Source of the DNA: JBBSBY01 sp038250835 | Lineage (GTDB): Bacteria > Desulfobacterota > Desulfomonilia > Desulfomonilales > Desulfomonilaceae | Direction: 5' to 3' | Length of the DNA stretch: 39,590 bases | NCBI GenBank assembly: GCA_038250835.1 | Contig: JBBSBY010000024.1 | Location: 1-39,590 of the forward strand | Part shown: one piece after another, positions 23,911-31,957 of the stretch | Layout of the letters: each line of letters begins with the position of its first letter | How positions within the stretch are numbered: the stretch's first letter is position 1 | Notes under the pieces: model-generated | What the model saw: the letters and a program-made list of their open reading frames with translations, nothing else | Database searches by the model: none | Told to the model about the DNA's origin: nothing | Made by a program: the position numbers and the translations under genes

Positions 23911-26688
23911 ATGAACTTTTCTCGCATACTTAGCCGTGAAGTGCTGCCCGCTATTGCGGTGCTTTTGGGGTTATATTGGATCAGCCGGAGCAATTACCTG
24001 CTCTACCACAGCCTTGCAGAAGTATTTGCAGCCGTTGTGGCCTTCGGCATTTTTATTGTTGCCTGGAACTCGAGACGGGTGCTCCAAAACCATTATCTAT
24101 TATTCATCGGTATCGCCTATTTCTTTGTCGCGTGTTTAGATTTGCTGCATATGCTCGCTTACAAAGGCATGGGAGTCTTTGCCGTCGATGATGGAAATGC
24201 CGCCACGCAATTGTGGCTTGCCGCTAGATATTTGGAGTCCGCCGCGTTACTCTTAGCTCCAGTTTTCTTGAAGCGGAGATTAAATGTTCTCTTCACATTT
24301 TACGGCTTCGCGGCTATAACCGCAGGTCTCCTGGCTTCGATTTTTCTTTTCAATCTTTTCCCTACGGCTTTTCAAGTGGAAACCGGTCTGACAACATTTA
24401 AAATTGTTAGCGAATTCATAATCTGTATCCTCCTCATACTGTCTCTAACAATAATTTGGAATAAGCGAGCCGAATTCGATCCGGAAGTTTTCAGACCTAT
24501 TTTGTTATCCATCCTGGCTACAATTGTTAGTGAATTGTTGTTTGCCGCTTATGTCAGAGTCGATGAGTTTACAAACTTTCTCGGGCATTACTTTAAAATT
24601 ATTTCATTCTTTTGCATGTACGTGGCAATTGTCCAAACCGGTATAGCAAAGCCGTTTTCACTCTTATTTCGAGAATTGTCCGATGAAAAAGATGCTCTGA
24701 AGCTGGAAAGAAATTTCATAAATACTATATTGGACACCGCCCCCGCAATAATCACGGTGACCGATTCAAACGGCAGTGTCATCAATGTAAATTCGACGTG
24801 CGAGACAACAATTAAGGTCCCTGTAGGCGAAGCGCAAGGTCAAAAACTCTGGGATGTGTTTTCACCTGAAACGGAGGATCACGCGCTAAAAGGCGTGATG
24901 CTCGGAGTTGCTTCAGATAATTACCCTATTACCCACGAAGGAACCATTTACGATCGAGCCGACCGACGCAGAAACATATCATGGTCGCACGCAGGCTTAA
25001 CCGGACCTTCAGGACAAGTCGAAAACATTATCAGTATAGGAGTGGATATAACTGATCGCAGAAGGGCCGAGGAAGCTCTCGAGCAAGCTAAGCAAGAGCT
25101 TGAGGAGCGCATCCGAAAAAGGACCGCCGAGCTTTTGGCAAAAAATAAGGAACTCGAAAAAGAGATCGCCGAACGAAAACTCACGGAAGAGGCGCTGAAA
25201 ATAAGTGAGGAACGATACCGCACTATTGGTGAGCTAATCCCTTACGGTGTGTGGGCCAAAGATCCGGAAGGAAAGGTCATTTATCTGAGTCAAAATTTTC
25301 TTGATATGATCGGCGTGACTTTAGATGAATGCCGCAATATTGGCTGGTATCATAAACTACATCCCGATGATCTTGATGCGACCACCGGCGACTGGAGACA
25401 TTGCACGGAAGATGGAAATGCTTGGGATTATGAACATAGAATCGTTGATAAAGACGGCAATCTCAAAATCGTATTATGTCGTGGTTTGCCGCTGAAGAAT
25501 CAAGCAGGAAAAACATTATCATATATAGGAATTCATCTCGACATTACCGATAGAAAACAGGCCGAAGAAGAAATCCTGAGGAGTCGTCGTCTCTATAAAA
25601 CTTTCTATGAAAATACGCCGGCAATGCTCCACTCTTTGGATGACAACGCAAGAATAGTGGCCGTCAATAATTATTGGCTTGAATTTATGGGCTACGAAAG
25701 GAAAGAAGTTATCGGGCGACTACCTTCCGAGTTCTTAACCAAAGAATCCGCGGATTTCGTGAGGGACAAGGGTTTGCCGAATTTTTTCAAATCTGGTTCC
25801 ATAAAAGAGCTTGAACTACAATTTGTAAAAAAGAACGGCGAAATTGTCGATGTGCTCTTCAACGCCGTCAGCGAACCTTCTCTTGACGCGGAGGGCTATC
25901 GCTCGCTAGGTGTCTCTGTTGATATTACCAGGCTCAAAAGAGCCGAAGCTGCGCTTGAGCAGCAAACACGCGAGCTGGCTAAGTCAAACCAAGACCTTGA
26001 GCAATTTGCATTTGCAGCTTCACATGACTTACAAGAGCCTCTGCGGAACGTGGCCCTGTCGTTGCAGATTTTGGAACGGAGCTACAGGGATAAACTTGGG
26101 CCTGACGCCGGCGCTATGATCGACGTTGCCATAGGATCGGTGTACGGAATGAGGAAAGCGATTAATGAAATCTTAGACTATTCGCGCATCGAAGCGCGTG
26201 GTAAAGAGTTCAAGATTACGGATTGTTCTACCATTGCAAAGAAAGTTCTCAAGGATTTTCACCTCGTAATAAGCAAGTTGAAAGCAAATATCCAACTTGG
26301 TCCTTTGCCGCTTGTAATGGCGGATTCCAAGCAACTCGAACAAGTATTCCGCAATCTGATAGATAATGCCTTAAAATTCCATTCGGAGGCCGCCCCTCAA
26401 ATTGCTATCAATGTGGAACGCAAAAGTGGGGAATGGGTGTTCACTATTCAGGATAACGGAATTGGCTTGGAGCAACAGTATTGCGAAAAAGTATTTATTA
26501 TGTTTCAAAGACTTAATAACCGCATGTTGTACCCGGGGACCGGTGTCGGTCTGGCTATGGCAAGGAGAATTGTTGAGCGACACGACGGACGTATCTGGAT
26601 CGAATCTACGCCTTCCTCAGGTACTACAGTCCATTTTACTCTACCAACATCGGAGAAATTGAATGAACTTGGAACCGAGACCCATTGA
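23911..26688 (+). CDS. MASE3-PAS-PAS-PAS sensor histidine kinase
   Basis: A 925-residue membrane sensor. The N-terminal 245 residues have seven to eight membrane spans and match MASE3 (LVFxACxDLLHMLAYKGM-like segment at about 73-90, AARYLES). Three PAS regions follow at about 270-385, 435-550 and 565-675, with coiled coils between them (EEALEQAKQELEERIRKRT). The dimerisation domain has FAASHDLQEPLRNV with phospho-acceptor His705, a phytochrome-like H box. The ATPase domain shows the N box (FRNLIDNALKF), DNGIGLE and GTGVGLAMARRIVERHDG. The 3' end overlaps the response regulator by 26 bases, so the pair is coupled. The signal is unknown. Confidence 0.93.
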   Translation: MNFSRILSREVLPAIAVLLGLYWISRSNYLLYHSLAEVFAAVVAFGIFIVAWNSRRVLQNHYLLFIGIAYFFVACLDLLHMLAYKGMGVFAVDDGNAATQLWLAARYLESAALLLAPVFLKRRLNVLFTFYGFAAITAGLLASIFLFNLFPTAFQVETGLTTFKIVSEFIICILLILSLTIIWNKRAEFDPEVFRPILLSILATIVSELLFAAYVRVDEFTNFLGHYFKIISFFCMYVAIVQTGIAKPFSLLFRELSDEKDALKLERNFINTILDTAPAIITVTDSNGSVINVNSTCETTIKVPVGEAQGQKLWDVFSPETEDHALKGVMLGVASDNYPITHEGTIYDRADRRRNISWSHAGLTGPSGQVENIISIGVDITDRRRAEEALEQAKQELEERIRKRTAELLAKNKELEKEIAERKLTEEALKISEERYRTIGELIPYGVWAKDPEGKVIYLSQNFLDMIGVTLDECRNIGWYHKLHPDDLDATTGDWRHCTEDGNAWDYEHRIVDKDGNLKIVLCRGLPLKNQAGKTLSYIGIHLDITDRKQAEEEILRSRRLYKTFYENTPAMLHSLDDNARIVAVNNYWLEFMGYERKEVIGRLPSEFLTKESADFVRDKGLPNFFKSGSIKELELQFVKKNGEIVDVLFNAVSEPSLDAEGYRSLGVSVDITRLKRAEAALEQQTRELAKSNQDLEQFAFAASHDLQEPLRNVALSLQILERSYRDKLGPDAGAMIDVAIGSVYGMRKAINEILDYSRIEARGKEFKITDCSTIAKKVLKDFHLVISKLKANIQLGPLPLVMADSKQLEQVFRNLIDNALKFHSEAAPQIAINVERKSGEWVFTIQDNGIGLEQQYCEKVFIMFQRLNNRMLYPGTGVGLAMARRIVERHDGRIWIESTPSSGTTVHFTLPTSEKLNELGTETH

Positions 26689-27112
26689 AGTGCTATTGGT
26701 TGAAGATAATCCTGTCGACGTAATTGTGACCAACGAAGCTTTGAGAGACGCTAAAATCGCCAATCATTTACACATAGCGGCAGACGGAGTTGAAGCGCTG
26801 GACTTTCTATTCAGACGCGACAAGTTCGTTGACGCTCCGAGGCCGGACCTAATTCTTTTGGACTTGAATTTACCCAAAAAGGATGGTCGAGAAGTTTTGG
26901 CTGAAATCAAGAATGATGCCGATCTAAAGAGAATCCCGGTCGTGGTCCTCACAACCTCAGAATCAGAATCAGACATATTTAAATCTTATCAATTACACGC
27001 AAATTGCTTCATAACTAAACCCGTGGGGTTGGAACAATTTTCGAAAATAATTCAGTCCATAGAAGGTTTTTGGTTTCAGATTGTGAAGTTGCCTGACGGT
27101 TACGTTGGTTGA
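26663..27112 (+). CDS. Single-domain response regulator (Rcp1-like)
   Basis: A 149-residue receiver with no output domain, as in the Rcp1 group that partners phytochrome-type histidine kinases. The acidic pocket is VEDNPVD (Asp15), phospho-acceptor Asp67 lies in LILLDLNLPKKDG, and VVLTTSES and FITKPVG give the conserved Thr and Lys. The start ATG lies within the kinase gene, 7 bases after GGAG, so the two are translated together. It probably passes phosphoryl groups to, or binds, another protein, since it has no DNA-binding part. Partner identification by overlap is strong. Confidence 0.93.
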   Translation: MNLEPRPIEVLLVEDNPVDVIVTNEALRDAKIANHLHIAADGVEALDFLFRRDKFVDAPRPDLILLDLNLPKKDGREVLAEIKNDADLKRIPVVVLTTSESESDIFKSYQLHANCFITKPVGLEQFSKIIQSIEGFWFQIVKLPDGYVG

Positions 27113-27217
27113 CGATCTTTATTCCAGGCCGAGTGTAACAGAGACTCGCAACAAGACGCAGATTGATTGGACAATGTTGCTTCACCTATAACTAATCGGT
27201 GATGCGGTATAGACTGC

Positions 27218-27973
27218 TTAGAATATCTCTTCTTTCAGGTTAAATGTCATTCTCGTGCCGCCTATGGTTATTTCGTCACCGTCTTTGAGTTGTTTATGCG
27301 TGGTTACGGATTCCCTGTTGACCTCGGGTTTTTTTAGTCCTTCACTGTAAGCCAAATAGTACCCATTAGGCCGTTTATTTATTATTGCCGCTGTTTTTCC
27401 GACTAAAAATCCAGTACACTTAATGTCCACTCCATCTGCTCGTCCGAGTGTAGTGAGATTCTTTGTAAGTTCAATTATTTGGGGAGTTCCTCCGGAAATT
27501 ATCGTCACGGACCCCGAAAGCACTATTTTCTTTGGACGCTGGATTTCTTTTTCGTCTGATGTACCATCTGCGGCTTGTTTTTCGAGCAACTCCTGTTGAG
27601 CTTTCGTATCAAGCGCCATTGGTTCACTAAGACCGGCCTGCTGGGCCTGCTCATCCTCCTTTTCCGGTTTGGAATCTTCAGGTCGTAAGTCTACAAAGAC
27701 CAAAGTGTGTTTTCCTACGATAATATTATCTCCACTGTGAAGGCGATCATGCGCAACTTTTTTTTCGTTGACAAATGTGCCGTTAAGAGAATCTTTATCG
27801 GCAATGACGTAGAAATTTGGAGACTCGAAATCAATTTGACAATGGCGACCTGACACGGCCATATTGTCGATCTGAATATCATTATCATCTCGACGGCCAA
27901 TTTTGACGGGAGTTTTCTCGAAAGTATACTCCTGTAAGTCCGTATCCTGAAATTTCAGGATAAGCTTAAACAT
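27218..27973 (-). CDS. Double FHA-domain protein
   Basis: Phosphothreonine-binding protein. ATG 27973 lies 6 bases after GGAGG; a GTG at 28003 overlaps the PP2C stop and is less likely. Residues about 5-90 are a canonical FHA domain (KIGRRDDNDIQID, VSGRHCQI, DSLNGTFVN, LHSGDNIIVGKHTL). A charged linker (EKEDEQAQQ) leads to a second, divergent FHA-like domain at about 160-250 (LTTLGRADGVDIKC, KQLKDGDEITIGGTRMTF), which lacks the usual SxxH core and may only be structural. It is downstream of, and nearly touching, the PP2C phosphatase gene, so the two form an operon that reads and removes Ser/Thr phosphates. Confidence 0.9.
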   Translation of the reverse strand: MFKLILKFQDTDLQEYTFEKTPVKIGRRDDNDIQIDNMAVSGRHCQIDFESPNFYVIADKDSLNGTFVNEKKVAHDRLHSGDNIIVGKHTLVFVDLRPEDSKPEKEDEQAQQAGLSEPMALDTKAQQELLEKQAADGTSDEKEIQRPKKIVLSGSVTIISGGTPQIIELTKNLTTLGRADGVDIKCTGFLVGKTAAIINKRPNGYYLAYSEGLKKPEVNRESVTTHKQLKDGDEITIGGTRMTFNLKEEIF

Positions 27974-27999
27974 GGGAGTCCTCCAAATAGTGGATTTTG

Positions 28000-28788
28000 T
28001 CACGTCTCAGTAGTTGTCTGGTCCTCAGTAAATATGGTCACCGCAATCGTTACGTTATCCGGGCCGCCGCGATCGTTTACTTCTGCGACTATTCGTTCAA
28101 GGGTTTCCTGTCCGGGTTCGGTTGAAGTGACTTCGCTCAATATTTCTTCATCCGACATTACGGCAGTGAGCCCGTCGGTACACATAACTACCATATCTCC
28201 CGGGAAAACGGACATTTCATCCAGGTGAATTCTGATTTTTGCGTCCACGCCGACAACGGAGGATAAAATGTGTTTTAACTGTGATTCGTTAGCCTCTTCG
28301 CGACTCATAATTCCACGTTCAACTTGATCTTCAGCTAGAGTATGATCTTTAGATATTTGTTCGATACTATTGTCGCGAATCAAGTAAATACGGCTATCTC
28401 CGACATTAATCAGGGAGACGGTGAATCCTTGAACGGCCATGCCGGTGAGCGTGCAGCCCATGCCCAAGTAATCTCGGCTCTGTTCCGACATATTGAGAAC
28501 GACTCTGTTAGCAACATAGGTGGCTTGTCTCAAGAGATTTGCGTGATAAGTAAAAGAACTATCATAGTTATCTATTACATCTTTATGACCGGCGGTTTTT
28601 TCACTATGGGTAATGTAGAACTCACTTATGATTTCCATTGCCGTTTTTGAAGCCACTTCACCGGCTTTATGGCCGCCCATGCCATCCAGGACCAAAACAA
28701 GTTTACCGTCGGGGTCGACATAATAGCAATCTTCATTTATTGTTCGTTGTTTGCCGATGTCGGTTATAGCCCAGGATTTCACACCCAC
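28000..28788 (-). CDS. PP2C-type Ser/Thr protein phosphatase
   Basis: A 262-residue PPM/PP2C phosphatase expected to reverse Hanks-type kinase phosphorylation in the cytoplasm. Metal-binding motifs are present: TINEDCYY, VLVLDGMGGHKAGEVAS, VVMCTDGLT and RGGPDNVTIAV, giving the Asp residues of a di-manganese site. Start is GTG 28788, 7 bases after AGGAGG. The family layout starts with WAITDIGKQRTINED, as here. The next gene on the strand is the FHA protein with a gap of 26 bases. The matching kinase is probably the one at 33815, 5 kb away on the opposite strand. Confidence 0.94.
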   Translation of the reverse strand: MGVKSWAITDIGKQRTINEDCYYVDPDGKLVLVLDGMGGHKAGEVASKTAMEIISEFYITHSEKTAGHKDVIDNYDSSFTYHANLLRQATYVANRVVLNMSEQSRDYLGMGCTLTGMAVQGFTVSLINVGDSRIYLIRDNSIEQISKDHTLAEDQVERGIMSREEANESQLKHILSSVVGVDAKIRIHLDEMSVFPGDMVVMCTDGLTAVMSDEEILSEVTSTEPGQETLERIVAEVNDRGGPDNVTIAVTIFTEDQTTTET

Positions 28789-29159
28789 GAAGGTTCCTCC
28801 TCACCCATAGTTCAAGAGCTTTTCTCAACCATTTCCTGATTCTCAAGTTCTAAGCTCATCCTAAAAAACAGCAAAAATGTAGCGGATTCGGATGAGAAAA
28901 GCAAGATTATATCACAAAATGAAAACCATTGATTTCCGAAGGCAATCGCGCTAATGTAACATCATTTAAAGGATGGAAAACGGCGATTTCCGTTCAAGAT
29001 ATGATTTGGTTTACTTCTCCTACTTAAAGCTATTTCTGGACTTATGATGTTTTGTAATACTGGAAAGTCCGCCGGTTTGGCTGTTGAGACGGACATCGAA
29101 ATTGATTCCTGCGACGCGCCGATTTCAATAGTTAATTTAATAAAATGGATTAAAGGGCT
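28789..29159. other. Divergent intergenic region
   Basis: About 370 bases between the phosphatase (minus) and the SH3-domain gene (plus). I see no gene, no strong hairpin and no close sigma70 consensus. An A/T-rich stretch at 29128-29150 before the SH3 gene could include a -10 element. The rest is unremarkable. Confidence 0.35.
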
Positions 29160-30278
29160 ATGAACGTTCCTGATTTTAATAGAATTATATTTAGGGCCGG
29201 CAACATCGCTACCGGTAACTTGTTCAAGTTCGGAGTTTTCTGTTTAGCGGTCTTGTTCATGTGTGCCGGATGCCAGGAAGTCGATACCTTGAAACGCGAA
29301 CTACTCAAGAAAGTTCAAGGAAAATTATTGAGAAAGAAAAATCCGTTTGTCCCCAAAGACGGTATCACCATTCGCGCTTCCTCACTCTACCAGGTTGCCA
29401 ATTTTAATTCGGAGGTTTTAAACAAGCTTCCCGCCGAAACGCCGATCTACCTGGTGGATAAAATTGGTGAATTTTACCGAGTCCGGACTCGCGATGGAAA
29501 AGAAGGTTACCTCGAGCAAAAAGTCGTAGGTGGCGAGGATATTCTGCAAAGAACTCAGGAGCTTAGGAAATCCATTGAGGGAATGCCCGCTCAAGCGGAG
29601 GGGGTAATTAAGTCCAAAGCGAATTTCCGCCTTGAGCCTGGAAGAAATCATGACGTCATCGAAGTCCTTCCTGTGGGAAAAAGGTTTGAGGTTTATGAAC
29701 GAATAGTCACGCTGCGGCCAAGTCCTCAGAGTGAGCGTATAGCCACACGAGGCCGCAACGATCAAGCTACCGCTGAAGAAATGAGCAGCGCTGAAGAACT
29801 GGAAGACTTGAAAAAGGACGTTTGGTACAAGGTAAAAATTGAAGATGGAAGAGTGGGGTTTATATACACGCACAATATGGCTCTCACACCACCCGAAGAT
29901 TTGGCCAAACAGGTCCCGTTCATGAGATTGGTGGGTTGGAGACCCGTGAACAACACGGATGATCCCGATCTTGGCGCAAAGAACAACTATATCGTCGCTT
30001 ATGCTCCAATCGGAAAAGACGCCGGATGCGATTACACTCGTCTTTATTTCATGAGTTGGTCCACCCGCACCAAACGCCGTGGAATAACCTGGCAGCATAA
30101 AATATCAGGAATACTCCCCATACTCAATTACCACTCCGATGGAAAACCGGGATTTAGCGTGCGCTCCTTACATCCCACCAAAAAAGACAAATTGGTGCTC
30201 TCAAATTATGTGCTGGCAAGAGGCGCCATCAAGAAAGTCAGCGAAGAAGAAATACCCAACCACGTCGAAATACGCTGA
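29160..30278 (+). CDS. Envelope protein with two SH3b-like domains (possible lipoprotein)
   Basis: A 372-residue exported protein. FGVFCLAVLFMCAGCQ at residues 24-39 is a hydrophobic signal ending in a Cys; CAGC fits a lipobox only loosely because the -3 residue is Cys, not Leu. Two bacterial SH3 repeats follow: about 68-122 (TIRASSLYQVANFNSEVLNK, VRTRDGKEGYLEQ) and about 147-245, the second split by a charged insert (about 185-215) before WYKVKIEDGRVGFIYTHN. The last 120 residues (VGWRPVNNTDDPDLG on) are unassigned. SH3b domains typically bind cell-wall peptides. It is convergent with the LemA-family gene, 46 bases away. Confidence 0.75.
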   Translation: MNVPDFNRIIFRAGNIATGNLFKFGVFCLAVLFMCAGCQEVDTLKRELLKKVQGKLLRKKNPFVPKDGITIRASSLYQVANFNSEVLNKLPAETPIYLVDKIGEFYRVRTRDGKEGYLEQKVVGGEDILQRTQELRKSIEGMPAQAEGVIKSKANFRLEPGRNHDVIEVLPVGKRFEVYERIVTLRPSPQSERIATRGRNDQATAEEMSSAEELEDLKKDVWYKVKIEDGRVGFIYTHNMALTPPEDLAKQVPFMRLVGWRPVNNTDDPDLGAKNNYIVAYAPIGKDAGCDYTRLYFMSWSTRTKRRGITWQHKISGILPILNYHSDGKPGFSVRSLHPTKKDKLVLSNYVLARGAIKKVSEEEIPNHVEIR

Positions 30279-30324
30279 GTTGGTTTTCGCTGAATAGATA
30301 ATGTTTATCGCATTCTTGACTCGG

Positions 30325-30879
30325 CTACTCCCCTAGCTCCGAAGGTCCCGGAAAGATAGATAAAGGCGTGTATCCGAATGCCGACATCAGGATGTTTTGC
30401 GGAAATGGATGCAAAAGTTTGTTGTATATCCCTGCTATATTGTTGTAATTCCTTCTGTTGATGTAAGCTCGCCGTGAAATCTTTAAGATTGTCTTCCAAT
30501 TGGAAGCAAATGGGGGGTAAGCCTCGAATTTGGGATTGGCTCTTGCCATTTTTTCTATTTGCGCCAGCAAACGATCCATTTCATTTGCCGCTGTCACAAA
30601 GGCCGCCGGGTCGCCTGCTCTTATTATAATTGCGCGAGTTTCCAACAAACCCGCGGTAATTTTTGTATGGCCCGGCTCGAATCCCCTAATTGCTTCCACA
30701 AGTCCGGGAATCATGTCGTTGCGGTCTTTAACGGCACGCGTATAACCGTCCCATTCAGCCCTGGCTTCAAAGCGAATTTCTTGAACAATAGGGCGCATGC
30801 TCATGAATGAAGCTCCGACTAAAACGATAAAAGCCGTCAGGAATGACACGGCGACTTCAATATATTTTGAGGATCGCAT
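30325..30879 (-). CDS. LemA-family membrane protein
   Basis: A 184-residue protein with one N-terminal membrane segment (VAVSFLTAFIVLVGASFM) and an extended helical bundle. The LemA hallmarks are clear: RNDMIPGLVEAIRGFEPGH near residue 52, the long helix to EMDRLLAQIEKMARANPKFE, RRAYINRRNYNNIAGIYNKL and FPQNILMSAFGYTP, which echo the RxxLIPNLV and YNxxxxxYNxxxxxFP motifs of the family. The ATG at 30879 follows AAGG. The family's role is unknown, and members often neighbour TPM-domain proteins, which are absent here. Monocistronic. Confidence 0.8.
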   Translation of the reverse strand: MRSSKYIEVAVSFLTAFIVLVGASFMSMRPIVQEIRFEARAEWDGYTRAVKDRNDMIPGLVEAIRGFEPGHTKITAGLLETRAIIIRAGDPAAFVTAANEMDRLLAQIEKMARANPKFEAYPPFASNWKTILKISRRAYINRRNYNNIAGIYNKLLHPFPQNILMSAFGYTPLSIFPGPSELGE

Positions 30880-31012
30880 TCAGCTACCTTTTGTAAAGAT
30901 TCAAAATCGTGTAAAATCTAGTAGACAAATAGGAATTTAATCTCGCCTGGTTGACAATCTTAAATCAATGCCTTTAATAAAGCATGGCGCACAAAAAACA
31001 AAGGAGAACTCG

Positions 31013-31957
31013 ATGCCAACCAGCCCTAATCGAAGAGATTTTTTAAAAACGGGACTGGTCACCACTGCGACCGTACTTGCGGCAGGTCCGGGGTTTTTGC
31101 TTAATTCAAGATCGTCTCACGCTGCGGAATCCGCGAGCTACCCTGACGTGGTCATAGCTAAAGGGCGCGATCCGGAAGCCATGACCCGAGCCGCCGTTGA
31201 CGCTCTTGGCGGCATGAAAGCTTTTGTAAAACCCGGCGACAAAGTGGTAATTAAACCCAATATGAGTTTCGGCAGCGGCCCGGCGGCGGCGTCAAATACT
31301 CATCCCGAAGTAGTAAGAGCGGTGGCCCAAATGTGTTCTGAAGCGGGGGCTTCGCGCATTTCCATTTTGGACAACGTGCTCCATTCTCCTAATGAGTGTC
31401 TTAAGAAGTCCAAAATTCCCGATACATGCCAAGGTATCCCCAATCTAAACGTGAATGTAATCAAAGGTGATCGATTATTCCGGGAGACGCCAATTAAAGA
31501 CGGCAAATCTCTGAAGACAATGAAAGTAGCCTCCGAAGTGCTCGACGCCGATGTTCTCATTGCCGTCCCGGTCGGAAAGTCTCATTCCGGCGCAGGCGTA
31601 AGTTTGTCCATGAAAGGCATGATGGGGCTTGTGTTGGATAGAGGCGTATTTCATCAAAGGGGACTCCAGCAGTCAATTGTTGATATGGTATCGGTAATAA
31701 AGCCTCAGCTCGTTGTCATAGACGGTACGAGAATACTCAGTGACGGCGGCCCCGGGGGTCCGGGCAAGGTTATACCGCTCAACTTGGTCATAGCCTCTCG
31801 AGACATGGTTGCCGCGGACGCTCAAATGGTTGCTTTAGGAACATGGTACGGCAGATCTTTTGAACCTAAACAGGTTAGTCACATAAAACTCGCGGCCGAA
31901 CGAGGTCTTGGTCGCATAGATTTAGATAAGCTCACGGTGAAAAATATTACATCCTAA
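31013..31957 (+). CDS. Tat-exported DUF362 protein
   Basis: A 314-residue protein. ATG 31013 is 6 bases after AAGGAG and opens a twin-arginine signal: NRRDFLKTGL with Arg7-Arg8, followed by a hydrophobic stretch and a likely cleavage after SHA, so it is exported folded, perhaps with a cofactor. The rest is DUF362: VVIKPNMSFG, HPEVVRAVAQMCSEAGASRI, NDXL-like DADVLIAVPVGKSH and VVIDGTRIL with the GGPGGPGK loop. DUF362 domains are common beside ferredoxin genes in anaerobes; the activity is not established. The stop codon overlaps the next start (TAATG), which strongly couples it to the polyferredoxin. Confidence 0.87.
   Translation: MPTSPNRRDFLKTGLVTTATVLAAGPGFLLNSRSSHAAESASYPDVVIAKGRDPEAMTRAAVDALGGMKAFVKPGDKVVIKPNMSFGSGPAAASNTHPEVVRAVAQMCSEAGASRISILDNVLHSPNECLKKSKIPDTCQGIPNLNVNVIKGDRLFRETPIKDGKSLKTMKVASEVLDADVLIAVPVGKSHSGAGVSLSMKGMMGLVLDRGVFHQRGLQQSIVDMVSVIKPQLVVIDGTRILSDGGPGGPGKVIPLNLVIASRDMVAADAQMVALGTWYGRSFEPKQVSHIKLAAERGLGRIDLDKLTVKNITS

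Noticed and set aside
29418..30098. 226-codon minus-strand frame
   Set aside because: Antisense to the SH3-domain gene; the plus frame has a signal peptide and two SH3b patterns, the minus frame has no features.
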